A stretch of DNA of 64,000 bases from positions 2,418,001-2,482,000 of the forward strand of contig CP087207.1 in assembly GCA_020912385.1 (NCBI GenBank). Reading direction: 5' to 3'. This stretch comes from Neofusicoccum parvum. Lineage: Eukaryota; Ascomycota; Dothideomycetes; Botryosphaeriales; Botryosphaeriaceae. A model generated the notes under the pieces. The model had not been told where the DNA came from, made no database searches, and worked only from the letters and a program-made list of their open reading frames with translations. Made by a program: the position numbers and the translations under genes. Within the stretch, counting starts at the first letter, position 1; each line of letters begins with the position of its first letter. This document shows positions 46,488-57,025 of the stretch, in pieces.

Positions 46488-46942
46488 TGCGGGAGCGGGC
46501 TGGGAGAAGCGGTCCGCGCAATTGAGACGCGCAAGGAGCGTAAACGAGTAAGATGTTGGATGGGCAGACGGCGGGGGAGCTCTCCGATAAGTATGACGTC
46601 CCATTGCTTATCGGGGCAGGCGCAGGGCGGGGTTCAGGGTCCACCCACCAACGGAAGTGGGCGGAGCTCCAGCGTCGAACTTCTTCGCGCCAACGTCACC
46701 CGTCAAGAATGGGGGATTCCTCTCGTTAACCGACAAGCTATCTGCAAGGAAGGGTGGGAGTGTCTGCAAACGACCCTCTTCTGCCGTGACCTCGTTACCA
46801 CAGCAAATATCTATTCCCAACATCACCAGCCGTAACCTCAAATCCTTCTCATGCCATGTGTCTAATAGCTCCCCAAGTTCCTGCGTTAACCAGGCCTCTC
46901 CTATCCCCCACTGCGGGCTCTGCAACTGGAATCTCCCAAGAA
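46488..46942. other. Intergenic region: SDR promoter and DUF2786-gene 3' flank
   Basis: 455 bp. The first 130 bp carry the GATA/CRE palindrome upstream of the SDR; the remainder shows nothing distinctive. Confidence 0.5.
46584..46614. promoter_or_regulatory. Inverted GATA motifs flanking a CRE in the SDR promoter
   Basis: CCGATAAG (46584-46591) and its exact complement CTTATCGG (46607-46614) form an 8-bp inverted repeat with a 15-nt spacer that contains TGACGTC. GATAAG is the core bound by fungal GATA factors (AreA, SreA, NsdD, WC families) and TGACGTC is a CRE/bZIP core. The element lies 97-127 bp upstream of the SDR ATG. Confidence 0.6.
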
Positions 46943-49018
46943 TCAAGTGATCTCATCATTTTCTCCATCGTCTCCTTCTCTCTTCTCCTGCAGCGCCTTT
47001 TGATGGACGTCGATTTTACCACTATCCTTCTGACCCTCTCTGAATGCCTTTAGATCCTTGGGGTAAATAGTGATTTTGCGTCCTCCCCTTAGCTTTATAC
47101 CCTTCGACTTGAGGTAGTTCTCAGCAACATTAGTGGCAGTCTGTCGGAAGAGCGTTAGCTGCATTGCCGACTTCCACTGCGGCTCGCGCTCCGGCGTCTG
47201 CTCGCGGGGAGGTGTGCTTGGCGTGGGTAATTGGAGGCGATGTGAAGCTGTACGCGGAGGTGGGGACGGTGAGGGTGACTCCTTCTTGTCAGTCTTTGCG
47301 GCGAGATGACTAATCTCATCGTCGACGTTGTCGAAATGCTGGGTTTCGTCGTCGCCTTCGTCGAAGTTGAAGTCCGCTTCGCATTCGTTCTCATCGTCTT
47401 CATCATCATCCGAGATAGTCATTGGCTTATTGACATCCGCCATCTCGGCATCTCCACTTTCAGAAGCGGTATCGGAAGACGTGTCAGAAGGAGTGTCGCC
47501 AAGGTCTACGATGTGTGTATGGCATCTGGTTGATCCAGGCGCTTCGGGGCTCATCACAGGTGTTCCCTGAGGATGTATCTCTGAGTCCGGCTCATCTTCC
47601 ACAGTTGGTTGCTGGAGTCGTCGAATCTCCTCTTGTCTCTGAAACTTCTCTTCCCTCTCCCTCTTAGCCAACGCTTCGGCCTCCGCCTGCTTGGCTCGCT
47701 CGAGTTCCTCGTCCTTTTCCCGGCGAGCATCTTTGTGCAGACCATTAGCTACACCGAGGCAGTAGCTGTTGGTTGTCGATACCCCCTTTTTGTACCGAGT
47801 CCAGTCCATGATCAGGTTATAGATTCTTTCGAAAGCCACCGCTGCCGATGCCGTATTCTGGGCAATTCCATAGAAAATCCAGTCAACTCGGAACAAGGGT
47901 TGCTTACAAAACCCTTTGCAGTCGAAGAAAACACACATAGCATGGGCCAAGTCCATTACCCACACTCTAATCGGGACCTTGACATGCTTCTCGTCGGTAC
48001 GTTGGATCTTAACAATGCTTCGGCCAGCGGTTTGTGCTTGTTTTTCAGGTGTCTTGTAGCTGAGGACCTCCGCCTGCTTCACATTGTGTTGACTCATGAG
48101 CTTGAAGGCCAAATGTAGCGCGGCTCTGGCTTCTGCCTCGGTGGTGCCACTCGCATTCTCCGCTCGATTGAGACATTTTTTGATGCGTTCGATTATTTGA
48201 TCATCGATACCCAACGCTCCGGGAAGACTGCATACATCGGTTGGCAGCTCTACCACCGTGGCTTTGTAGGTAGGAGGCGGAGTTTCTTTCTTAGGCCGGC
48301 CTCTTTTCCTTGGAGGTGGTTTGTCTGCTTTAGTGCCCTGATTGTCGGGCTCGGGATCTGCAGGACGCTTCGTGCCTCTTGGAGCATCCTGGCCAGGCGG
48401 TTGGGACAAGCCACCAGGCTCGAGACGTTTATGATCTGGCTCGATTGATTGTGTCAGACTGGGAACCCTTCCAGTACCAGGAAGTGCAAGCTCTGGCGGA
48501 CTGCTGGGTGGCGTGGAGCTGCTGGTCTCCGGGGAATCGTTGGACCCCGAGGGGCTTCCGGGCTCTGAAGTGCTTCCGGATTCTTCTTCAAACGCTTGAG
48601 GCAAGTTGAGGGGAGATGGGCTGGGCGAGGTTTCAGACTTGTCTCCGCTGACAGACTCGTCTTCGCTGTCAGACTTGTCTCCGCTGACAGACTCGTCTTC
48701 ACTCTCAGACTCGTCTTCGCTGTCAAGCCCAGTCAAGTCTATGACAGCAGGGCCAGCCGGTGGGCTGAGTTGTTCGTCCGGAGGAGTTTGTGGGCCACCC
48801 AGGCTTGTCTTCAAGGACAAAGTTGGCTCTTCAAGTTCTTCCTCGTTGACGCGAGGAGACTCGTGAGTCTGCAGACTCTCGCAGATGCCTGCGATGATTG
48901 CTTGCACTTCTGTCGTATCATGCGGAGGAGGCTGCTGGTCGCCAGGTGGTGTCGGTGTCAGGGACTCTGGTCTTCTGAGACCCAGAATCGGTATGCCGAG
49001 GAGAAACGGGTATGCCAT
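46943..49018 (-). CDS. DUF2786-domain protein, acidic, with AT-hook and SIM-like motifs
   Basis: Intronless, 691 residues. The N-terminal 250 residues are Pro/Ser/Glu-rich, with a SUMO-interacting-motif-like VIDLTG (92-97), an acidic repeat (SEDESVSGDK twice) and an AT-hook-like PRKRGRPKK (236-244). The only recognised domain is DUF2786 at about 275-320 (IIERIKKCLNRAENASGTTE, EARAALHLAFKLMSQHNV). It is followed by the partner region 345-430 that usually accompanies it in fungi (RVWVMDLAHAMCVFFDCKGF, then MDWTRYKKGVSTTNSYCLGV and ANGLHKDARREK). A charged helical segment, an acidic stretch (DDDEDDENECEADFNFDEGD) and a basic C-terminus follow. DUF2786 also occurs in bacteria and phages; its function is unknown. 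The motifs suggest a nuclear, DNA-associated protein. Confidence 0.82.
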   Translation of the reverse strand: MAYPFLLGIPILGLRRPESLTPTPPGDQQPPPHDTTEVQAIIAGICESLQTHESPRVNEEELEEPTLSLKTSLGGPQTPPDEQLSPPAGPAVIDLTGLDSEDESESEDESVSGDKSDSEDESVSGDKSETSPSPSPLNLPQAFEEESGSTSEPGSPSGSNDSPETSSSTPPSSPPELALPGTGRVPSLTQSIEPDHKRLEPGGLSQPPGQDAPRGTKRPADPEPDNQGTKADKPPPRKRGRPKKETPPPTYKATVVELPTDVCSLPGALGIDDQIIERIKKCLNRAENASGTTEAEARAALHLAFKLMSQHNVKQAEVLSYKTPEKQAQTAGRSIVKIQRTDEKHVKVPIRVWVMDLAHAMCVFFDCKGFCKQPLFRVDWIFYGIAQNTASAAVAFERIYNLIMDWTRYKKGVSTTNSYCLGVANGLHKDARREKDEELERAKQAEAEALAKREREEKFQRQEEIRRLQQPTVEDEPDSEIHPQGTPVMSPEAPGSTRCHTHIVDLGDTPSDTSSDTASESGDAEMADVNKPMTISDDDEDDENECEADFNFDEGDDETQHFDNVDDEISHLAAKTDKKESPSPSPPPRTASHRLQLPTPSTPPREQTPEREPQWKSAMQLTLFRQTATNVAENYLKSKGIKLRGGRKITIYPKDLKAFREGQKDSGKIDVHQKALQEKREGDDGENDEIT
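48636..48725. repeat. Coding 36-bp tandem repeat (2.5 copies)
   Basis: Two copies of a 36-nt unit start at 48636 and 48672, and an 18-nt half copy follows at 48708. They encode the Ser/Glu/Asp repeat near residues 98-128 of the DUF2786 protein. Copy number is likely to vary between strains. Confidence 0.75.
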
Positions 49019-50014
49019 GCTCGTCCTCGACGTGCAGCGAGCGGACTACTTGGGCAGCTTGCAGTATGTTGAGAAGAAAATTGGGTGACGGATGATGGAC
49101 GGCGTGAACGGGAAGAAGAGAGTGAAGAAGCGCAGTGCAAGGGAGAAAAGCGGCGGTGAGGCATAAATAGCCACGGGGAAGGAAGATTCGGTGCGGCACA
49201 GCAGGCTTGGGTGGCAGGGTAGGTGGGACTCGGTGCCGCAGACCAGCAAACGGACGGCCTCTGGCATTTCCAGAGCGTTTGGCTGCGGGAGTGGTAGCAT
49301 GCCACCCGCCACCCACGCCAGCCAGAATCGTCAGACCTATGCAACCAGCCAGAACTGGGCTGGGATTGACGGGGGCGGTTGACATCGACGATCGTCGCGC
49401 CTGCATCTCTGACCGACCCTTTTCTTCACAGCGCAAGCGGCCGGACACGTTCAATCCACTCCACACGGGTCACTGCAACCTCAGACTCCCACAGCAGCTC
49501 CAATTTCATGCGGGACGGAGGGATTGAGCGGACGCCCTCGTCGGTGGGAAGAGCGTCCAAGATGGCGGCACGCGTATCCTTGTCGCTGCGCGTCCACGCG
49601 AGGTCACGTTCCCGAGACTCCGGGTCGCAGAAAGCACGCTGCCATGTCGCCATGAGTCACTCATGCGTCTGGCCGGATTGGACAGAGGAAAAAAAAAAAG
49701 AAGCAAAACTGCCTTGCATTGACCACAATGCGGTCTGTCGCAGCCGGCGGAACAGTAGCCTACTTGACAGCTGAAATAGAGATACTTAGCGGCATTGATG
49801 TGATCTGTCACACACGACACGACACGATGCGACCGCAGAGCCGACACTCGTCACCGGCGAGTCGAGAAGCTGTCTGGACGAATGCTCCAACTCCTCACCC
49901 AGCTTTACCTGTCAAGTGCAATCCGCTGGAGTTTGTGTTCCTCAGCTACACGAACGCTCACTGCCCAAGAAATCACAGCCATGCTTCCGAGAAAACCTCA
50001 CCACCTAAACCCCA
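49019..50014. other. Gene-free interval
   Basis: 1.0 kb between the DUF2786 start and the transporter stop, both on the minus strand. It contains an A-rich run at 49688-49700. No gene is recognised. Confidence 0.5.
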
Positions 50015-51763
50015 TCAGATCCTCTCAACATGCGTCGAGCCCCCCTCCTTCTCCAACTCCTTCCCGCGCCGCTCCTCACTCCCCCTCTCGCCCTCCTCCA
50101 CCACCCCCGCACCCACGCCGCCCTTCCCCTGCAGCCTCCCCACCTGCCACCACCGCCTCACAAACAGCTGGTCCATCGTCTCCATGCTCCTGCCCTTGCA
50201 CTCCGGGAACGCCAGGTACACCCACGCGACGCCGGCCGCCGTGCACGCCGCGAACAGCGCGAACGGGCCCCACGCGCGCATCGCCGCCGTCATGTTCGGG
50301 AAGAAGCGCGACACGAGGAAGTTGAGCACGTTCTGGTACGCGAACGCCGTCGTCACCATCGCCCCGCGCGTGCGCGTCGGGCAGATCTCCGACGTCGTGA
50401 GCGAGAAGACGGGCGCCCAGCCGAAGCCGTAGCCTGGTTGTGAGAAAAAGATGTTAGTTGGTTGCGGTTGCTTGGGGGCTGGGGAGGAAGGCCGCGAGTG
50501 ACTTACCGATGGCGAAGACGCAGATGCTGACGATGGCGATCCAGGACCCGGCACTGGGGCCGCCAGAGGTGTCGGCGACGCCGAGGTAGGCGCTCAGGTA
50601 GATGAGGCAGAGGAGGTTGATGGTGGCGCCGATGAGGAGGAGGGGACGCCGGCCGAAGCGGTCGGCGAGGAAGATGGCGTAGATGAGGACCGAGATGACC
50701 TTGACGCAGCCGTACAGCGCGGTGAAGAGAAGGATCTGGTGCGATTTCAGGCCCATGGACTTGAGGATCGTCGGCGCGTAGTAGGTGATTGAGTTGCCGC
50801 CGGACATGATGAAGAGCGTTTGGATGATGATGACGAATACCAGGCGCTTTCGAACGGATTGATCCGTCCGGCAGAGGTCAAAGAGCGTCTTGAATGCCTT
50901 CATGCCGCGCTCGGCCTCTTGGTTTTGGAAGACCTTGGTGACCAATTCTTCGTATTCCCCGACGAAGTAGGGATGGTCTTCGGGGATGCCACGGAGCTGC
51001 AAAAGCACCCTCTTCGTGTCTTCTAGCCGGCCTGACATGGCGAGGTATCGCGGCGTCTCCGGGAAAACGAGAAGGCCCGCGTAGAGGCAGATGGCGGGGA
51101 TGACCTGTAGGATCATTGGAGCGCGCCACTGCCAGGGCGAGGAGCTTGGAAGATTCAACAGTGCCCAGTAATTGATCCAATAAGCACCAGTCACCCCCAT
51201 CATGATGTTGAAATTGTACAGTGTCGACATCGCACCGCGGACCGCTTGGGGTGCCACCTCTGCGATGTAGATGGCACCGATCGTCATGCCGAAGCCAGAG
51301 CCGAGGCCGGAGAAGACACGTCCGACGATCAGCTCTGCCAGAGAGCCAAAGTTTGCTGCCATCAAGACCGAGCCGATCAAGTAGAACGTTGCAGCAGTGG
51401 TTATGCATACCTTCCGGCCGTAACGTTCGCCGACGGGACCAGAAATGAGAACTCCAACAAGTTGTCCCTATCGACAATCAGCGTCATCCGCGGGTTGATA
51501 GAGAGGCTGATACGTACTAGAAGCATGGATGAGACCGCCCAGCCAGTCCAGTTCGTTACCTCTGTTGCCGACATATTGTTGAAGCCGAAGGCCTTCTTGA
51601 ACGGGCTCATGCTCATGATGCCGGAGATGTTGGCAGTGTTGACGCCATGGAGACCCCCACAGCAGGAAGCCCACAGAGCAGTGATCCAAATCCTCATCCG
51701 AAGGACTTCTTTCGGCGTCGTAGCCAAAGCCTCCTTCGAGACCCAACCGCCAGCTGCTCCCAT
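50015..51763 (-). CDS. MFS sugar/quinate-type transporter
   Basis: Three exons (51763-51518, 51467-50507, 50433-50015) give 541 residues. Twelve hydrophobic segments are apparent. Family landmarks: GPVGERYGRKVCI (loop 2-3), GRVFSGLGSGFGM and IYIAEVAPQAVRGAM (TM4-5), FPETPRYLAM before the central loop, SITYYAPTILKSMG (TM7), ADRFGRRPLLLIGA (loop 8-9), and FPECKGRSMETMDQ after TM12. The pattern is that of fungal sugar porters, closest in feel to the quinate permease/hexose group; substrate cannot be read from sequence. Plasma-membrane proton symport is likely. It is the first gene of the candidate catabolic cluster. Confidence 0.9.
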
Positions 51764-52506
51764 GTTGGATTACGTATGCTATGCGGCGAGATAAATTTAA
51801 CGAAGGGAGTTACGAAGAGAACCCCAAGACTGGCTTTGGCGTGGATAAGACACAGGGTCAAGCAATGTCAAGACACGTTTATATGGATAATGGACTTGAC
51901 CAATGAGAACAGAGTGAGTAAGGAGCGATCACATTACCAGGATTATCAAAACTTTTGCGGGGTAAGTGGACGCCTGTCTCCGCAGCTTAGGCGTCTTGTG
52001 GGGTCATTCTGGGTCTATCGTGGCGTGCTGGTGCCATCTGTTGAGGGCCTCTACGTCCACATGCGGAAGCATCCACGCTGTGAGGCTTTAAGACGGTGCC
52101 GAGGCGGACTACTCCGGGACTACGGATGGTACATTGGCATGTAGAAGGAGCTAGCGTCATCCTTGTACCCCGTGGCGGCTACCAGGCATACATCTGATAC
52201 GTCCGCTTACCCGGGAACGCACGCGGCTAAGCTTTCAGAAGGCCCGTCGAACTCAAGAGCGGAAGCTTCCTGAGGTTGATGACCACCTTCGGACCTACCC
52301 TGAGATGCAGAATTCTGATAATTGCTTAATCGTGATTTAAGAGCCGGAATTTGCCACAATCATCACACTGCGGGGCGCTCAGTAGATGGAAAAGGTGTTG
52401 CTTTTGTCAGATTCCTTGAGTCCAGCTTTCACCGGAAAACGCCTCTCCCGAAAATCCAGCCGTTAATCATTCACCGCTTCAATCAGAATGCCGTGGTTAA
52501 GCAAAA
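51764..52506. promoter_or_regulatory. Transporter promoter with CGG/CCG half-sites
   Basis: 743 bp between the transporter ATG and the regulator's stop. Inverted half-sites CGG-N2-CCG (52094-52101) and CGG-N6-CCG (52105-52116) are adjacent, 331-353 bp upstream of the transporter ATG. They are candidate binding sites for the neighbouring Zn2Cys6 protein; this is inference. Confidence 0.45.
52105..52116. promoter_or_regulatory. CGG-N6-CCG candidate Zn2Cys6 site
   Basis: CGGACTACTCCG is an inverted pair of CGG triplets with a 6-nt spacer, a spacing used by several fungal Zn2Cys6 dimers (for example UaY/Ppr1 type). A CGG-N2-CCG lies 3 bp before it. Confidence 0.4.
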
Positions 52507-55093
52507 CTATGGAGAGGGCGACTGTAAGTAATGGGTCAAGTCCCGACTCTCGTTCCGGGTTTGTTGCGTCGCATCAGCAAATGCTTGCTGCTCACTCTGA
52601 TCTGGATGGCCAAAGTCCAAGAAATCATTCCACAAATCAGGGAAACCGTCTCCTGGGTGAGTTATGTTTCCTAGCTCTTCAAGCATGTCCGGCAGCTGAG
52701 TCTCTCCCTGGAGGACAGAATTCAGAATTTGCTCCATTTCCAACTCGTCAACAGTGCGGAAAGGGTCCGCTGCTGATGCCCCCGTCAGCTCGGGGTCAAT
52801 AGTAGGCATGCTGTTGGCTGATGACATGGCAGGCCTGGTGGGCCTTGCGGGTTTGTCCATCAACATTTGTAAAGTGTGACTGGCTAGCCTCTCGAAGCTT
52901 GATCTCGCTTTACGAACAAGAGGCCACCACTCGCCAGCTGCGCTTAGCAGGTTTGAGCAAAGTCTTATATCGCTCGCCAGCTTTGCAATCGAATTAGAGG
53001 ATTGAATGGACGGCGAAGTCCAAAGACAGTACAACAAGGTTGACCCAGCCAGGAAGATGCCGTGTATGTTGCGCCAGCTGAAAAAGAGCTTGTCGCTATC
53101 GTACAGCGTTCCGTAGACCCTGAGACGCTCTACAGTATGCTTGAAGCATCGTTGTAACGATTCTTCGCTTGGCCGAACGAAGATCTGTGAAGGCTGATAT
53201 AAGAGACACATTGTGGCATGGTAGTCGATCTTGAGCTTTGCGGAAAGCCAGATGCGTTCTTGCTGTGGAATACACTGCAAGGCTCCGGGGCATTCTGCAT
53301 CCCAGTTGTCCAGTTCTGCTCGAAGTTCCTCCTGAAGGCTTTGGAATGCTGCGTCGGGCGGCGCCCCTGAAGGTCTTTTCTGCAGTCGGTAGAAGTTATG
53401 CTTAATTCGGGACACCAGCCGTGCTATCTTGAATATGTGGATGGAAAATGGTAGATATGACTGGTCCGCTACGGATTTGAGGTCGCTTGGGTTGATTTGG
53501 ATGAGATCTGGGAGTGATGTATCAAGGGTGTCATCCGAGAACCCCAGAGGGCGTCCCTGGATTGCGCTGAGACGTCTACATCTCTCATCAGTAACTTGGT
53601 CCTCGGAATGATCAAATATCTTACATACCTCTCCAGCGAATACACGCAGTAGAACACTCTCCGCCGCATTTGGTGGATTGCATCGGAGAAGCCGTTGCAG
53701 CCAGAGGCGTCTCTGTGTAAGCCCAACTCGACGGCAAATGCCATTCCCAGGTGAACAGTTGCCCAAGTGTTGCTCCGCTCGGTGCTGGCGAAAGAGCGAA
53801 GTACAAGTAAAAGAATGATCTGCAAGGCTGGCAAAGATATACGGCTGATGGCAGCATCCAAGCTAGCCTTGGCTGCATCATGAAACTTGGTGGGATCGTA
53901 CTGGTAGTCTCTCTTCTGCGTTTTCAAGTTGGCAGATATACCGAGGACCAGGAACAGTTGGGCAGCAGCGGTGAACACGGAGATTGTTATTTGCTTGTTG
54001 TGGTTGCTATTCTGAGCTTCCTCACCGTTGCAAGGAAACCACTCTTGGGTCGAAGGCCAGCCGTTGTACTGAAATGAGGAGTCATCAACGGAAGTGGAGC
54101 ATCGATAGAGTGCATCTGTCATGCTCTCGATCGTCGGCCGGTGAAGGAAGGGGTACTCGGCATGGAAATGACGGAAGAACATGTTGGTAAGATGGCCGCA
54201 ATCTCGTCTTGACGGTAATTCCTGAGAGAGCTTCAGTGACATAGTCTTGTTGCAACACTGCAGGTTTCTTACATTTCGAAGTATGCCATAAAGCCGCCGG
54301 ACTTCGCCAGCGTGGTGGCTCTCTGATGGACCCTCATCCAATTGCTCGTACACGTTAAATGGATCAGCTTGGCTTCTGTCCATTGATGATTCATGGCTGG
54401 ATGCCGAGAACAGGGGATCAGGATCATCGCGATTCGCCTGTAACATTGGTGTGAAGAGAGACCCCGACGACGAGCCTAGATAGTGCACTTGAGAAGAGTT
54501 CACGTCCAGAGACAGTAGCCCCAGGTGCAGCGCCATAGTGCGGGCGCTCTGCTCGACAGATGCACTCTGGCCATGCTCCTGGCTTGGAGCTGCATGTGAT
54601 CTTTTAATGCCGCGATTCTGGCCGATAGCAAGACCCGGTGCCTGGGGTTGCTCCCCAGGAGGCACAGGAGACTCTGAGCTAGTGGGGTTGCTAGTGCTGT
54701 TGGCTTCCGTGGTGGACAGCTGCGGCCCTGCGCTCAAATCGACATCGGGCAGCCGGGTTCTGATAATGTTCTCAAGCCATTCAATGCGGGCGGCAGCGTT
54801 TTGCTGGAACCTGGGGCGCGTGAGAACTGGCGAAGGCGGCCCAAGATGGGGCTACTCACGCTCGTGATATGCGGCCAGCGGAAGTGCGGGTGTCAACATC
54901 AATGCACGGCACGTGGGCCTTGGAGCAGTTCTCACATGCAGGGACTTTGCCATCGCACTACACGTCCCAATCAGTACTGCTGCGTCCAGCGGGCGTCGTC
55001 CGGGCTGACCTTGATGCGGCGGTCCCGGCAGCGCTCGCAAGCCAGGCGTACTTTCTTGGGCTGCCGGGAGCTGGTGGTGGTTCCGGCGTCCAT
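52507..55093 (-). CDS. Zn2Cys6 transcription factor with fungal-specific regulatory domain
   Basis: Four exons (55093-55010, 54957-54860, 54810-53629, 53575-52507) give 810 residues. The zinc cluster crosses the first intron: Cys19, 22, 29, 36, 39 and 46 (ACERCRDRRIK then CDGKVPACENCSKAHVPC), with a linker and short coiled coil (FQQNAAARIEWLENIIRTRL). The fungal-specific domain is recognisable (TNMFFRHFHAEYPFLHRPTI, LGLHRDASGCNGFSDAIHQM then RRRVFYCVYSLERRLSAIQG and RPLGFSDDTLDT across intron 3). The XlnR/Gal4-like middle domain supports a pathway-specific regulator. Location between the transporter and the two enzymes suggests it controls them. Its inducer is unknown. Confidence 0.9.
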
Positions 55094-55514
55094 GTCGGGG
55101 GGAGGGGGACGCGAGAGGAGGACAGGGCGAGCGTGCGCGCAACGCAGACAATTTCTCCGGCCCACCAGGCCGGACCCCCCGCAAAACTTGGCGCCCCATG
55201 ACGCTGCTACGCCCCGCGCCGCCCCGGAATTCCGCGCGGCATCATGGGAGTGCAATGTCCGTCGTTCGCTCGGCCCGCGGCCAAGCCCTCCAGCCTCGCC
55301 CCGCGGCCGAGCTCGGAGTGCTCCGACGCCTCTGCCCCAGCTCGACGGATTCCCTGCGTATTACTAGCGTGCTTTTTCCACCACTCGATGCATATCCAAG
55401 TCTGAGAAGCATATATCCGCTCGCCAGAACTGCAGAGGAGAGTACCTGCATTGAGAACTGGCTATCCCAAAGAACCGACTGTGTGCCACCCTGGGCGCAG
55501 CACGCATCAATATA
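55094..55514. promoter_or_regulatory. Divergent promoter of the regulator and the amidohydrolase
   Basis: 421 bp. It holds two palindromes with CGG/CCG arms: TCCGGCC-CACCA-GGCCGGA at 55156-55174 (7-bp arms) and CGGAATTCCG at 55225-55234. Either could be an autoregulatory or pathway site for the divergent Zn2Cys6 gene. The region is GC-rich, so chance occurrence is possible. Confidence 0.5.
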
Positions 55515-56529
55515 ATGGCCACAGCAAGCGAGACAACGCCTCTTTCGCAAGGAGGCGTGGATGTCCACCACCACATCTTTGAGCGTATGTTCTACCATTA
55601 TGCATAGCTGCCGACTGCCCTATGGCTTATTAGCGTCTAGCTGCCAAGTTCCCATATTCCCCTACCAGACATCTCACCCCTCCAGCCGCAGGCGTGGAGA
55701 AATACCAGTCATTCAAGAAGGCTCAAGGTGTCACGAAATCGGTCTTGGTCCATGGCCTGTCTTATGGACATGACTGCTCCTCCCTGAAGCATTTCCTTAA
55801 CGCCCTTGGCCCCGAATCTACTCGCGGCGTTGGTGTAGTCGATCTCTCAACACCGGAATCCGAACTTCAGGATCTGCACGCGCACGGAGTCCGAGGGATA
55901 CGGCTGGACATGTACAAGCACAACGCCATGTTGGATGTGGAGAAGCAGATCTGGATGCTCCGATCCTACGCCGAGAAAGTTCAAGGTTTTGGCTGGAGCT
56001 TGGCCATGCTACCGCTGAACCCCGAGTACTGGGCACAGCTTGGGCAGGCCATACGTACGATCCCAGTGCCTGTTGTTACAGATCATCATGCGCTTCTGAA
56101 GGGAAAGAGCATGCTGCCAAAAGGCATGGAAGTGTCGTCACAGCCCGGCTTGGAACCCATCCTCGAACTTCTGAAGTCTGGAAATTTCTGGATCAAATTG
56201 AGTGCACCATACCGCTCCTCTGAGCAAGCACCTTACTATGAGGATATGAAAGAGCTGGTACAGATTCTCGTCAAGGCCAATCCGAAAAGAGTTCTCTGGG
56301 GAAGTGACTGGTAAGTGATGCCGCATTTGCAGTTTCCCAGCAACAGCTAAATATTCTCAGGCCGCATACCCCACGAATGAAGGTTCGCACCAAAGAGGAA
56401 GCGCTGGCTGAAACTTCTTTCCTGGACGTGGACGACCGGCAGTGGTTGCTCAGCCTCCGTGGATGGCTCACTGATCAGGAATGGCAATTGCTGATGGTCA
56501 AGAACCCAGAAGAATTGTTTTGGTGGTAA
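55515..56529 (+). CDS. Amidohydrolase-2 family enzyme (LigI/lactonase-like TIM barrel)
   Basis: Three exons (55515-55584, 55692-56310, 56361-56529) give 285 residues. The metal-binding HxH is at the N-terminus (GGVDVHHHIFE), followed by VGVVDLST, GVRGIRLDMYKHN, the VVTDHHALLKG strand with His, and the near-terminal WGSDWPHTPRMK with the conserved catalytic Asp. This layout is the PF04909/COG3618 group, which includes 2-pyrone-4,6-dicarboxylate lactonase, sugar-acid lactonases and oxalomesaconate hydratase-like enzymes. No targeting signal is seen, so it is probably cytosolic. A ring-opening hydrolysis of a lactone or pyrone, or a decarboxylation, is likely, but the substrate is not determined. 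It is divergent from the Zn2Cys6 regulator and upstream of the aconitase paralogue. Confidence 0.85.
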
Positions 56530-57025
56530 CTCCATCCGTGAAACGGAATAGCATCTTACAACCATGTTCTATGAAAAAGACATGTCTGAATATACTCTGC
56601 AATTACAATGCTGTGAATGTCCAAAGACTCAAGTGTCCAAGATGCTCTGAGTCGCCACCCGGATTCCTCCCATTAACCCCAGAATGCCATTACCATGCGA
56701 GCCATCGGATGAGGGGCTACGGCAATCACCGTGCCCCGCATGACCACGGCTTTGACCTCGGTGCAAAAAAAAGGTCATCCAGGAGCATTTACGAGATTTT
56801 GCGTGACAAGTAGAAGCTCGTAGTCCGATTGGCTGGACGGCTCCGAGTGGCGCATTCAGTGCTGGAGCAGCCCGTCCGTTGGCCATAGCTTCACCCGGAG
56901 CACTCCTTTCGGGTAGTAGCTCTCTTCCGAGGCCTCTCTCTAGTCCAACAAAACCACTCTTGAGAAATAATTGCGCAGTTTCCTCCAACAGCATGGAGCT
57001 GATTTTATCTTGATCCGCGGGCGAT
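56530..57025. other. Intergenic region: aconitase-paralogue promoter
   Basis: 496 bp. A CGG-N2-CCG element (56838-56845) matches the half-site spacing of one of the sites in the transporter promoter. No gene or TATA box is recognised. Confidence 0.45.
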
